Positions 12,651 to 22,079 of a stretch of DNA of 64,000 bases are shown here, in pieces. The position numbers and the translations under genes were made by a program. The notes under the pieces were generated by a model. It did no database searches and was not told the DNA's origin. It saw only the letters and a program-made list of their open reading frames with translations. Within the stretch, counting starts at the first letter, position 1, and every line of letters starts with the position of its first letter. This DNA is from Cepaea nemoralis (taxonomy: Eukaryota; Mollusca; Gastropoda; Stylommatophora; Helicidae): NCBI GenBank assembly GCA_014155875.1, contig JACEFZ010021687.1, positions 245,003 to 309,002 of the forward strand, read 5' to 3'.

Positions 12651-13037
12651 CAGGGTGTTTGTAACGTTTCACTACACTTTGTATGCAGAAAAATTTTTAA
12701 CATAAAGTACATGACGTCATAAAAATGTGCTAAAAATGGATTACATTAGTTACAATAGTTACTGCTATGGACTAACGCTGTTTTGTAGAAGATGGAAAGT
12801 ACCAATGAAATATTCATTATAACAAGTGTTGGAAATGTCCACCATGGACTTCAAGTCATGACTGTATACATCTCTTCATATTGTCAAATACCTTCTACAG
12901 CGTGACCTTTTTTTATTTCTTCTGTTGATATATTGCTTCACGATTGACTGTGGAGCACATGTTTTAATGACGTCATGTACTTCATTTTTCACATTTTGTC
13001 TACATACACAGTGTATTGAAATTTTACAAACAGCCTG
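12651..13037. mobile_element. Tc1/mariner-type MITE with about 80-bp TIRs
   Basis: The left end CAGGGTGTTTGTAA is matched by the reverse complement of the right end (CAGGCTGTTTGTAA). The similarity continues inwards for about 80 bp, including a shared TACATGACGTCAT. The element is flanked by TA on both sides (12649-12650 and 13038-13039), as expected for the Tc1/mariner superfamily. The 387-bp body has no transposase ORF, so it is non-autonomous. Confidence 0.82.
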
Positions 13038-13039
13038 TA

Positions 13040-13400
13040 TATACAAAGGTTAGCGTGTCGAGCTGCCTTATAAACTCACCTCCTTGTAACAAGCGTCTCG
13101 TGTTACCACTGTTATCATTATATGCATTATGACTTTTTCGCACTGTTTCGTCTACTAATCGGAGGCACAAAATAGTGTCTGGTTACCAGGGAATTAATAG
13201 TTATTGCTTTGTGAGGGGAAAAAGAGTAAAGAAATAACTTCGGAAAAGTGGGTTAGTAGAGTGTGATTTTTCACGATTTTAAAAAAATATACACTTATCT
13301 ACTTCGGGGTGGAACAACAAGGAAGGTCAAGACACGGTGTAGGAGCAGTCATTGAACCACGACTAGCAAGAGAAAAATATTACAAATAAAGCCTACATCA
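13040..13400. other. Unassigned sequence between the MITE and LINE B
   Basis: No ORF, SINE head or tandem repeat was recognised here. Confidence 0.4.
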
Positions 13401-13407
13401 GACAGAA

Positions 13408-13959
13408 TCATAACAACTTACTCACACCAAGAGAAACGTTTAAACAGCTTTCATATGCTGTGTCTGCGAAGAATACTTGGTATTAAGTGGCAAGACAAAA
13501 TCACAAATACTGAAGTATTGGAAAGATCAGGTTGTGTGACGGTTTGTTCCATCCTCAGTCTTCGTAGACTTAGATGGATAGGACACGTTAGGAGGATGGA
13601 TGACGATAGAATACCTAAGGACATCTTTTTTGGTGAATTACAGATGGGTAGGAGATCTCAGGGTCGGCCTCAGGGTCGGAGATCTCAGGGTCGACGCACA
13701 AAGATGTGTGTAAGCGGGATATGGTTGATACATGTATTGCAAGTCGCCACTGAACGTGTTGCATGGAGGGGAACTATCAGAAATAGAATAAAAACAAATG
13801 AGAAAATGATTGCAGATAAAGCACACACAGAGCTGTGAAAGACGTAGAATGGTGCATGATGGTGGAAATTACCGTGTGTTCACATGCATCCACTGTGGAC
13901 GACCATTTTCGCCGCGAATGGGCCTAATCAGCCACATTCGCCACCGACATGAGTTATAG
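13408..13959 (+). pseudogene. LINE B C-terminal region with terminal C2H2 zinc finger
   Basis: The translation from about 13410 reads TTYSHQEKRLNSFHMLCLRR, then ILGIKWQDKITNTEVLERSG and RRLRWIGHVRRMDDDRIPKD. This is the conserved region after the RT domain of invertebrate RTE-like LINEs. An Arg/Gln/Gly-rich stretch follows (13650-13700), partly an internal duplication of RRSQGRPQG. A segment VAWRGTIRNRIKT follows near 13757-13800. After a frame change, 13849-13959 encodes a short zinc finger: Cys-X2-Cys (CIHC), then a 12-residue loop, then His residues in SHIRHRH, and a stop. Such a terminal finger is usual in this LINE group. The frame break after 13838 and the missing upstream RT show a dead, 5'-truncated copy. 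Confidence 0.8.
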
Positions 13960-14009
13960 TTATTATGCCTTTTTGAAGCACAATGTACCAAACTATCGTT
14001 TGTCAAGAC

Positions 14010-14240
14010 TTAAAGGTGCCAATGAAGGAAGTTAAACTAGAATTTGGTACTAATTTCGAAGGTTTGGAAGTTCTACAAGATGCTTGTGCTAATATGTAAG
14101 GTCTGCAAGTTATACTACACTGTTGTGAAAGGTCTGGATGTTATACTAGATTCTTATACTAATATGAAATGTCTGGAAGTTAAAATAGGTTTTTGTACTA
14201 ATATGAAAGGTTTGGAAGTGAAACTAGATTTTTATGTGAA
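14010..14240 (+). repeat. Degenerate minisatellite, period about 54 bp
   Basis: About four diverged units carry the pattern GAAAGGTYTGGAAGTTAWACTAGATT followed by TTGTACTAATATG. They begin near 14012, 14075, 14125, 14160 and 14200. Two overlapping ORFs of 66-101 codons cover it, but their content is simply the repeat. Confidence 0.6.
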
Positions 14241-14823
14241 AACGTTTTGTAAAGGAAATCGTCTGCCTTTATCTTCTTGCAGTGAACTCAAGCCGATTGA
14301 ACAACATGTGCCCTCAACTTCAAAACAAGAATTTGTTGCGAGGCTTTAGAATCTTTCAAGACATAATTCAGACAAACAAACGGGGATTCCCATGTCTCTC
14401 AAACGCCGGTTACCTTGTTCCGCAATGTCTACAAATTGTCAACAGAAGTAATCCATGGGGTTCACCAACTGGAAATTATTAATCTTAAACGAACTATTTA
14501 CTGATAAGCATTTTAATATAATATCCCTCTTGAATTATAGAAAAACTCATATTTAGAAGTTTGTTGCTGGTGTGTTTTGAATCGTCAGTAGTACATGCAT
14601 TCGTGATCAACTATGTTCAAATTTCAGTTGGAAAAATCAAAATATAGGCCAAGGCTTGTTGTTGATCTCTGCGGAAAATTTAAAAAGTGTATGTAGCTAA
14701 ATTACAAGTAGATGTTGTCAAGGTTGTTGAACAGGTTCGATACAAATATGTCATCAAGTTAAAACATTTTTCATTTGTTTTTACATTAATGGGCTTCTAT
14801 GAAAGACCAGAGTTGTTATATCA
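14240..14823. other. No recognisable feature
   Basis: Short ORFs only, with no family resemblance seen and no tandem repeat. Confidence 0.4.
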
Positions 14824-14907
14824 ATCAGGATGGCCGAGCGGTCTAAGGCGCTGCGTTCAGGTCGCAACCCACTCTTCTGGGTGTGGGTTCAGATCCTACT
14901 TCTGACA
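14824..14907 (+). tRNA. tRNA-Leu(CAG), possibly functional or a recent pseudogene
   Basis: The 84 nt fold into a class II tRNA. The acceptor strand ATCAGGA (14824-14830) pairs with TTCTGAC (14900-14906), with A14907 as discriminator. The D-arm/A-box TGGCCGAGCGGTCTAAGG is intact. The anticodon stem-loop GCGTT-CAG-GTCGC gives anticodon CAG (Leu). The variable arm ACCCA...TGGGT is well paired and differs in sequence from the usual animal version, as expected for a gene under structural constraint. The T-arm stem is paired, but the loop/B-box reads GGTTCAGATCC instead of the usual GGTTCGAATCC. Position 1 (A) does not pair with C72. A T-run follows at once (14908 onwards), a normal Pol III terminator. 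These two defects leave open that it is a pseudogene or a SINE head. Confidence 0.8.
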
Positions 14908-14929
14908 TTTTTTGTTTGTTTTTGTTTGG

Positions 14930-14951
14930 GGGGGGGGGGGGGGGGGGGGGG
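14930..14951. repeat. Poly-G run
   Basis: About 21 consecutive G between the tRNA-Leu terminator region and the start of an S1 SINE. All three S1 copies in the window follow a G-rich run. Confidence 0.9.
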
Positions 14952-15299
14952 TGCGTGGTCTCGAGGTATGGTGTCCGCCTCGAGTGCTGGAGGTCCCGGT
15001 GAGGACAGGGATTTTTTTCACGTGGACTTCTAGTAATCAAATTTCCCCTGGTCTCTGGGTAGTGAGATCGGACGATCGTGTGTATTGTTGCGCACATAAA
15101 AAATATCTTGGCAGTTGGAAATCGAAAAACAGTAGCCTAACGGCGCTGCCTGGGCACAATTTTATGTTAAAAATCTATCCAAAGTATTTCAGGATCCTCG
15201 CCGGTGCTACGGAGTTAGTGCACTGAGCTGAGTTTCTAGCACTTATGGATTACACCCATGTGCCGTGATGTTGATCCATCGACTAAACTAAACTAAACC
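14951..15299 (+). mobile_element. S1 SINE, copy 1
   Basis: The tRNA-like head has an A-box-like TGGTCTCGAGGTATGG and ACTGCTGGAGG-type middle; the B-box part is damaged here (a deletion after GGTCCC). The body contains GAGATCGGACG, TTGTTGCGCAC and GCCTAACGGCGCTGCC, then the motif GGTGCTACGGAGTT near 15205. It ends with ATGTTGATCCATCGACTAAA and a short (CTAAA)n tail. Two other copies at 17625-18000 and 32832-33245 define the family. It is a Pol III-transcribed, LINE-mobilised element by analogy. Confidence 0.8.
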
Positions 15300-15890
15300 G
15301 GAGTTGTTGTTAGCAACATCAGATTGTACACATTATCAACAGCAATGGGATATGTCAAACCACATAAAATTTAATGTGGAATATAGGTAGAAAGGGTACG
15401 TTCGGGATTGCAACCCCTTTATAAATAAGTGTGTCGCTTAAATGTTATCCTTTTAAATATTCTTATTTTGTTTTGTTTTGGTTTGGCCATAGCTCGCTTT
15501 GAATTCAACGTAGCTAAAACACGTGCAGCTACTTTTAGTGCACTGGGCTGATGTTTGCGTGAAACAGCTCGAGGCTTAAACTGTAGGGAGATAAGCAGGC
15601 AGGAATACAAACCGAGATGACACATGAAAGACTATCAAACGAGAGGGACAAGTAGACCGACAAATTAAACATCAGACAGGGACAGGTAGAGAGACATGTA
15701 TACATATAGACTGAGCGGCAGGTAGGCAGGCAGGCAGCTAGTCTGCTAGAAATACACAGGAAAAAGCGGACAAACAGGTAGACAGGCAGATAGTGTGGCT
15801 GACAGTTGTATGCAGAGATGGAAGGATCGATAGTTGTGGATAGATGTGGGGGTGGGTTATATGTGTGTGATATTTTTTTTAATGTCGCAT
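15300..15890. other. Unassigned; short GGCAGGCAGG-type simple repeat near 15720-15800
   Basis: No ORF with a family resemblance. A degenerate (CAGG/CAGA)n stretch with direct repeats lies around 15590-15800. Nothing else was recognised. Confidence 0.4.
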
Positions 15891-15894
15891 ATCC

Positions 15895-16122
15895 CTTACG
15901 CCGGTCTCTCTGGCTGAGGGGTTACACCACTTTCTCCGTAATCCCGTTTATCCACGCAGGGATAATTGGAAGCGGTTCGATCCGTGCTCGTGACTTGCGG
16001 GATAATGAGCCGGCCGCTCAAAAAGCAATGGCAAACTACTGAGCGTAATCTTGCCAAGAAATCAACATACAGCTGAAAGATGCTGATGTTGACAGCGATG
16101 GATATATAGTAAAGGATATGCA
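15895..16122 (+). mobile_element. S4 SINE (subtype a)
   Basis: Head TCTCTCTGGCTGAGGGGTTA and B-box-like GCGGTTCGATCCGTG are tRNA-like. The 3' part contains AAAAAGCAATGGCAAACTAC, CTTGCCAAGAAATCAAC and AAAGATGCTGATGTTGACAG, ending in AAAGGATATGC and an A-run. This 3' domain recurs in S3 and S4 copies throughout the window. Confidence 0.8.
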
Positions 16123-16137
16123 AAAAAAAAAAAAAAA

Positions 16138-16371
16138 ATATCCCTTACAGGTGTTGCAGTCAACACCAGCATTTTTCAGCTGCTGTTGATGTATTAGGAC
16201 AGTTTTACGTTCAGTAGTTTGCCACTACTTTCTCAACGACCGGCTCACATACCCCCGTAAGTTACCAGCGCGGTGCGAACCGCTGCCGATTCTTGCAGCT
16301 GCTGTTGTTCCCCACGTGGATATACGGGATTACGAACAATGTCGATTTTCGATTAACCGTCCCCTTAGGGA
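16138..16371 (-). mobile_element. S4 SINE, tail-to-tail with the previous copy
   Basis: Reverse complement of the S4 pattern: TTTACAG..., TTTTTCAGCTG, GTAGTTTGCCACT, then GCGAACCGCTGCC near the B-box, and the degraded head up to about 16371. It is separated from the plus-strand copy only by an A-run (16123-16137). The pair forms an inverted repeat. Confidence 0.75.
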
Positions 16372-16655
16372 CCAGGGCTGTGGCCGATAATCGAATAGAC
16401 GAATAACAGCAATCTCTTAATGCATATGTACAGTAACGTGATTTTCACTGCGGGCTTGGGACGAAAATGAAAATAAAATCATTTAAAAGTAAATAATACA
16501 TGCATATTATATTTAATGTGACAAAACCATCAATATAAACTTCAATATAAGAGTAGAAATGTACACAAATGTATTATAATATTATAAACCTACGTTACTT
16601 TAAAATAAACTGTCATCTCCTTCTGTGACTTTGAGGCTCGGGCTTCTGCGCGGAT

Positions 16656-17144
16656 ATGTTCCGTGTCTTAAGCAGAAGTAGGATCTGTGTTGCATTTCAA
16701 ATCAGTAGATGCACTTTATTAACATTGTTTGAACCTATTGATGAAACTGATGGAACTGAGACTGTCAGTTTTGACGAAATTGTGCAACTATGCAACAATG
16801 TAGGATTAAACAGTGAAAACATTATGCCAGAGGAAGAAACAGATTGGTTGGAAAGTGACAAAATAGATGGCGGCTTTGAAAGTTTGAACGATGATGAAAT
16901 TGTTTCTAGTGTAACTATCAGTGATGACGAGGAAATTGATGGCGATAAAGGATCAGTTCTTAACCAAAAATACACAGCTAGCCACTCAGAAGCAGAAACA
17001 ATGTTATCAAAGTGCATCGACTGGTTTCAAATGCAAGAGGAAGCAAATGCAACACAACTCTTACTTATGCGTAAGATACGGAACATCGCCGCAAGAAAGC
17101 TCGAGAGTCTCAAAGACACAGAAGGTGATGACAAATTATTGTAA
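16656..17144 (+). pseudogene. Tigger-type transposase, C-terminal fragment (162 codons open)
   Basis: The reading frame has an acidic middle (ESLNDDEIVSSVTISDDEE, around residues 75-95). The C-terminus SHSEAETMLSKCIDWFQMQE, then ATQLLLMRKIRNIAARKLES, is the signature end of Tigger/jerky-like pogo transposases, whose HTH and DDD catalytic domains would lie upstream. Those domains are absent here: only about 280 bp separate it from the left TIR end. The ATG at 16656 is just the first Met of the remnant. Seen: the frame and motifs. Known: Tigger C-terminal acidic plus 'SHSEA...RKL' segment. Inference: an internal-deletion derivative that has kept this frame open. Confidence 0.75.
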
Positions 17145-17154
17145 AGTAACCTGG

Positions 17155-17395
17155 GTTTGCCGGTCTCTCTGGCCGAGGGGTTACATACTTTCTCCGTAAT
17201 CCCGTTTATCACGCAGAATCTCGTAGCGGGCGAGAACTGGGAGCGGTTCTACCCCCGCTGGTGACTTGCGGGATAACTTAGCTGGCCGCTCAGAAAGCAA
17301 TGGCAAACTACTGAGCGTAATCTTGCCAAGAAATCAACAGACAGCTGAAAGATGCTGCTGTTGACAGCGATGTCCTGTAAAGGATATGCGAATTA
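17155..17395 (+). mobile_element. S4 SINE inside the Tigger-like element
   Basis: Head GGTCTCTCTGGCCGAGGGGT, B-box-like GAGCGGTTCTACCCC, then GCTCAGAAAGCAATGGCAAA and the end TCCTGTAAAGGATATGCGAA followed by an AAC-rich tail. It lies just after the stop of the transposase fragment. Confidence 0.85.
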
Positions 17396-17624
17396 ACAAC
17401 AACAAAAAACCTGGGTTTATAGTATTTGTAAATTAACATAGGCTTATAGTATTAAAATACATTAATGTACATTACTACTCTTATATTGAAGTTTATATTG
17501 ATAGTTTTGTAAAATTAAATACAATATGGATGTATTATTCACTTTTAAAGTATTTTATTCTCATTTTCGTCCCAAGCCCGTATTAAAATCATGTTACTGT
17601 ACATATGTAATAAGAGATTGGGGG

Positions 17625-18000
17625 GAGGGTGGGCTGAGTGGTCTCGAGGTATGGTGTCCGCCTCAAGTGCTGGAGGTCCCGTGTTCAAGCTCCGGTGAGG
17701 GCGGGATTTTTTCTAGTAACAAAATTTCCCCTGGTCTCATGAGATCGGACGCCCGTGTGTATTGTTGCGCACGTAAAAACTCCCTAGGCTGTTGGAAATC
17801 GAAAAAGAGTAGCCTAACAGCGCTGCCCCGGGCAAAATTTTGAGTTAAAAATCTACCCAAAGTATTACAGGATCCTCGCCGGTGCTACGGAGTTCGTGCA
17901 CTGAGCTGAGATTCTCCGGACTCAGGCTTGAGTTAGGAGTAGAACGGAGCACTTATGGGTTACACTCGTGTGCCTAGATGTTGATCCATCGACTAATCAA
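17625..18000 (+). mobile_element. S1 SINE inserted in the right TIR of the Tigger-like element
   Basis: Best preserved S1 head: TGAGTGGTCTCGAGGTATGG with B-box GTTCAAGCTCC. The body motif GGTGCTACGGAGTTCGTGC is followed by ACTTATGGGTTACACTCGTG and the tail near 17990. The TIR sequence GTAATAAGAGATT (17607-17619) is repeated after the SINE as GTATTAAGAGATT, a 13-bp target duplication with one mismatch. Confidence 0.88.
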
Positions 18001-18102
18001 ATACTACGAGTAAACTAAAATGTATTAAGAGATTTATATTATCCGTCTGTTCAGTAATCCGTCACAACCCTGGTCAGGACGGTTTTACTGTAAAAAAAAA
18101 TG

Positions 18103-18335
18103 TTTGCATATCCTTTACAGGACATTGCTGTCAACATCAGCATCTTTCAGCTGATTGTTGATTTCTTGGAAAGATTACGCTCAGTAGTTTGACATTGCTT
18201 TCTGAACGGCCGGCTCACATACCCCTAAGTTACCGACGCGATTCGAACCACTGCTGATTCTCACCGTCGTCACGTTACTTACGAGAGTATACGAGATTAC
18301 GGAGAAAAGTCGCTAACCTCTAGGCCAGGTTTGTA
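18103..18335 (-). mobile_element. S4 SINE (subtype b)
   Basis: Reverse complement of the S4 3' domain (TCCTTTACAGGACATTGCTG, CATCTTTCAGCTG, GTAGTTTGACATTGCTTTC). A distinct head follows, including GCGATTCGAACCACTGCTGA and GAGATTACGGAGAAAAGTCG. The same head subtype recurs in plus orientation at 33652-33885. Confidence 0.82.
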
Positions 18336-18539
18336 TATTCCAAAATCACCGATTAATCAATACACACATAGGTCTAGCACCATGTTCCCGCTACACCTTC
18401 AAGTGTGTAAAGGTCAAGGTTAAAGGAAACAGTTCCGGTCAGACCAGAAGTGAAGGCGGGCGGGAAGGGTCTGGTGTTTTGCAGTAGGGATTCAGGATGT
18501 TTGGGACAGACCGGTGATAGTGAAGCTGGCGACCTTGAA

Positions 18540-19395
18540 TAGACAACGTATATGTGTGTACAAGTGCTGAGGATACAACATGTGTGTTTGTACAAGTGCT
18601 GAGGATGTAACATGTATGTTTGTGCAAGTGCTGAGGATGCAACATGTATGTTTGTACAAGTGCTGAGGATACAACATAAGTGCTGAGAATGCAACATGTA
18701 TGTTTGTACAAGTGCTGAGGATACAACATGTGTGTTTGTACAAGTGCTGAGGATACAATATGTGTGTTTGTACAAGTGCTGAGGATGCAACATGTATGTT
18801 TGTACAAGTGCTGAGGATACAACATGTATGTTTGTACAAGTGCTGAGGATACAATATGTGTGTTTGTACAAGTGCTGAGGATACAACATGTATGTTTGTA
18901 CAAGTGCTGAGGATACAACATGTGTGTTTGTACAAGTGCTGAGGATACAATATGTATGTTTGTACAAGTGATGAGGATGCAACATGTATGTTTGTACAAG
19001 TGCTGAGGATGCAACATAAGTGCTGAGAATGCAACATGTATGTTTGTACAAGTGCTGAGGATACAACATGTGTGTTTGTACAAGTGCTGAGGATACACTA
19101 TGTGTGTTTGTACAAGTGCTGAGGATGCAACATGTATGTTTGTACAAGTGCTGAGGATACAACATGTATGTTTGTACAAGTGCTGATGATGCAACATAAG
19201 TGCTGAAAATGCAACATGTATGTTTGTACAAGTGCTGAGGTTACAACATGTGTGTTTGTACAAGTGCTGAGGATACAATACGTGTGTTTGTACATGTGAT
19301 GAGGATGTAACATGTATGTTTGTACAAGTGCTGAGGATACAACATGTACGTTTTTACAAGTGTTGAGAATGCAACATGTATGTTTGTCCAAATGC
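18540..19395. repeat. 32-bp minisatellite, about 26 units
   Basis: The unit is GTACAAGTGCTGAGGATACA followed by ACATGTATGTTT. Variation is mainly G/A and C/T at fixed positions (TGTATG/TGTGTG, GATGCA/GATACA). Some units have a 22-bp deletion that leaves AACATAAGTGCTGAGAATGC. Because 32 is not a multiple of 3, all three minus frames read through with a 96-bp period. This produces three long overlapping ORFs of 181-285 codons that I regard as spurious. Confidence 0.95.
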
Positions 19396-19771
19396 TGAGG
19401 ATACTGAATTTGTTTTTATTTGTATTGACAGAGAAGGGTGCCAAGGGATCATTAAAAAAATAAGTAGCAAACGCTCCTACACTCTTTAATGGCGCACTGG
19501 GCATACAGTTCTAGGCATGTTTGATTCTAGACGTATCGGTACACGGTAGGTGATGACGTCAGTATCATGCCGACCGCCTTTTCTTCCCAAAACATTTCTT
19601 GGTATCCATTTTATACTGTGTCGACCCGGGGGTCATGGTCACTTTGTAAGATACTGCTGCGCTATGGTGCAGTTACCAACCGAGACGTAGCCAACAATAG
19701 CCAACGACAGGCAGCATCCCGTGGTTGATCTTCAGGACTGTTAAATCATGTCGCTGCTTCTATGTGTTGTA
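19396..19771. other. Unassigned; fragment resembling other S5/S6 SINE bodies
   Basis: GTCAGTATCATGCCGACCGC (near 19560) resembles 58765-58785 within an S6-type SINE. Otherwise no feature was seen. Confidence 0.35.
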
Positions 19772-19929
19772 TATGGTGTGTTATTTAATGACCTTGGAGT
19801 GTTTGAAAGTATTGCCATTCCAGGTTTTGTATTTACCTTTTATGTTGTATGTGTTCACAGATAGTAAATACAAAACTTGTAACGGCAATATTTTTAAAAA
19901 AATTCCACCGTCATTAAAAATACACCCTA
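19772..19929. mobile_element. Fold-back MITE, diverged copy
   Basis: The two arms pair: GAGTGTTTGAAAGTATTGCC and TTTTGTATTTACC are matched in inverse by GTAAATACAAAACTTG and GGCAATATTTTTAAAA. The right end TCATTAAAAATACACCCTA matches the copies at 39708-39863 and 59577-59732. Confidence 0.7.
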
Positions 19930-21320
19930 TTTCCGAGATTCCAATTGATTATTCTTCTTGTTCTTCCTCTGACTTTCATTGTTCAAAGAGAGTCTAGGCC
20001 CTCAGCCAACACAAGCCAAGCGCTTTGCATGCGTCGTCATGATTGGTTGCATTTTGCTGCTGAAGTTGTCTATTGGATGAGGTAATGTGTCTCATGCCAA
20101 CCCTCCTTGGTCGTTGCTTACGGCATGCATGGTAGGTTACAGCGTTAATATTCTTTGTGTGATCTGTAGGTTCAATAACACAGCCGCGTAACTGATTCTA
20201 GAATATCTAAAGGTCCCAATCAACGTGTACTGTGTGACTGACTCCTCCCTGAGTACCCTAACCATCACCTAATGTTTTCTCACATTTCTCAACTCAGCTC
20301 AACTCAACTCAACTCAACTCAACTAACTCTACATTTGATCCGAACAAACACTGGAAATCTGACTTCCGCAGTTGTACTTTCCAACGGTGTATTTACCGGT
20401 TGTTAAATGTCTTGTCACTTTGTCATTTTGCATACTGGTTATTCTTTTTCTCACCCCTCCCCCTCTCCCGCTTAACATGTGCTGAGCGAATCTTCTGGAA
20501 TTGCAACTGTTCATCCCTCAGTATAGTCAGACAAGATAATTAAGTAATGGATATACACTGGATCTTGACAAACAGAATGTAAGTAATTGTTATACGTGTC
20601 ACAGTCTACACTATACAGTAGGAGTTAAACAACAAGTGCGGGTGTTTAGTAGACACAAAGGTAAGGAGTTAATGTGGACTCGGGTACGAGTATTACAGGT
20701 TTAACTGCTGACCTAGATTCCGGACAAGACGACCAGACCATCTACGTTTACACGGACTTTGTTGACTTAATTTACGAAAAATTTAAGGGACGCAAAGCTT
20801 CACGTGAAAAAAAAGCAGAACAACCGAAGGCCTAATGGAAAATCGAAGCAGATAGACAAGCACTAGACCGATGGCTTTCTAATTGGTCGGAATGGAGTTT
20901 GAGTCTAGAAGAATTAATGTGAAGCAGGATAACTGATTGTTACAATAACTATGAGAGTCGGTTGACATGACTGATAACTAGGAAAACAAAACGTCGACTA
21001 TATCCTTTGTCATCAGAACAGCAATAATATTCAAACCAAAATTGTGAATGTCTTTTGCAGCACGTTGCGGTCAACCCCAGGAATTTTGCCAGAGGTGTAT
21101 GCAAACGTGCTAAAATTTCATTACGGGGTAGTGGGTTCATTCTGGTATCAGTCAGTTGCACTTAAACGTTGACTTCCCATTCAAAAAGTAATGGCACAGT
21201 TAACGTTAAAGTAATGGAACGTTAACTTCCCTATGTATTTGACCAATCTGAAAGGAATGTCCTTAAGAGTGTTATAATTAAAATCATTACTGTGACCACG
21301 ATGAAACCTTAAGGGATCAG
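19930..21320. other. Mostly unassigned sequence with a short (CTCAA)n tract
   Basis: A (CTCAA)n microsatellite occurs at about 20289-20325. A weak match to an S3/S4-type body in minus orientation lies around 21040-21130 (TCTTTTGCAGCACGTTGCGG, then GTCAACCCC). ORFs here are under 75 codons and unremarkable. Confidence 0.45.
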
Positions 21321-21580
21321 GGGAGTTTCTGTGGCGAAGTGGTCAATCCGTTTGACTCGGGCTCCGAAAGTTGTGTGTTCGATTACAGGCCGCGTCCTTC
21401 GGTTCACGAGTGAATTTTATTTTTTTGTTGAGACTCCTGAGGGTACGTCGCTGGAGCTACGGAGTTCATGCTTTCTGCAACGCTTTCCGTGCTGCGGAAG
21501 AGACTGAGTCATATGGGATAAAATTCCGGTGCAATTAAATCTACCCAGTCGACTTTTAAGCGACTTTTTTAAGCGACCTA
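21321..21580 (+). mobile_element. S2 SINE, copy 1
   Basis: tRNA-like head GTGGCGAAGTGGTCAATCCG, middle GACTCGGGCTCCGAAAG, B-box GTTCGATTACAGG and GCGTCCTTCGGTTCACGAGT. The body has CGCTGGAGCTACGGAGTTCA and the end is GTCGACTTTTAAGCGAC followed by a T-rich tail. Confidence 0.88.
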
Positions 21581-21640
21581 ATGGGATCTATTATACAAGA
21601 ATGACAAGATCACCATAGCCAAACAGATAAGAGAGTTCGT

Positions 21641-21870
21641 TTTTAAACATCCGGGGTGCTGATAGTGAGGTAATGGGCTCAATCCCTACACAGGTCGGTT
21701 GGACTAAAATGATGACTTCTCGTCCATGACTTGGGGACGTAAATTACAAGTACGTCTGAAGTCGAAGTGTGTTCGCCTGATGGCGAGAAACACTGATAGG
21801 GAAAGCTCATCCACACACACAATTCAGTCCATTGTTAATATAATTAGCCAGTATGGACTAGGTTCTAGTT
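21641..21870 (+). mobile_element. S8 SINE-like fragment
   Basis: Shares GTGCTGATAGTGAGGTAATG, CACAGGTCGGTT and GGGAAAGCTCATCCAC with 56330-56510. The head TCCGGGGTGCTGATAGTGAG... with GGGCTCAATCCCTAC looks tRNA-derived. Only two copies are in the window, so the family limits are uncertain. Confidence 0.55.
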
Positions 21871-21885
21871 CAAAGACAGCGAGCC

Positions 21886-21886
<1 letters not shown>

Positions 21887-21930
<44 letters not shown>

Positions 21931-22012
21931 ACATACATGGACGCGGACATGGACACGGACACGGACACACGGACACACACACACACACACGGACACACAC
22001 ACACACACACAC

Positions 22013-22048
<36 letters not shown>

Positions 22049-22049
22049 C
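21887..22049. repeat. (CA)n microsatellite with CACGGA interruptions
   Basis: An (AC)n run, then GGACGCGGACATGGACACGG variants and further (AC)n. ORFs on both strands over it are repeat translations. Confidence 0.97.
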
Positions 22050-22079
22050 GCTCTTAATGATAACGAATTGAATTACTAC

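Larger units (their letters stand above)
16373..18072 (+). mobile_element. Tigger/pogo-like DNA transposon with long terminal inverted repeats
   Basis: The left end CAGGGCTGTGGCCGATAA (16373) matches the reverse complement of the right end (CAGGGTTGTGACGGATTA, ending 18072). The terminal repeats continue for over 200 bp and share GGGCTTGGGACGAAAATG (16450s and 17570s). A transposase C-terminus lies inside (16656-17144). Two SINEs are inserted: S4 at 17155-17395, and S1 at 17625-18000 within the right TIR. A TA target duplication is not visible at the edges (AC before, GT after), so the ends may have mutated. The body lacks most of a transposase gene, so this copy is non-autonomous. Confidence 0.75.

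Noticed and set aside
18374..19504. Overlapping 181-285-codon minus-strand ORFs
   Set aside because: They are translations of the 32-bp minisatellite in all three frames.
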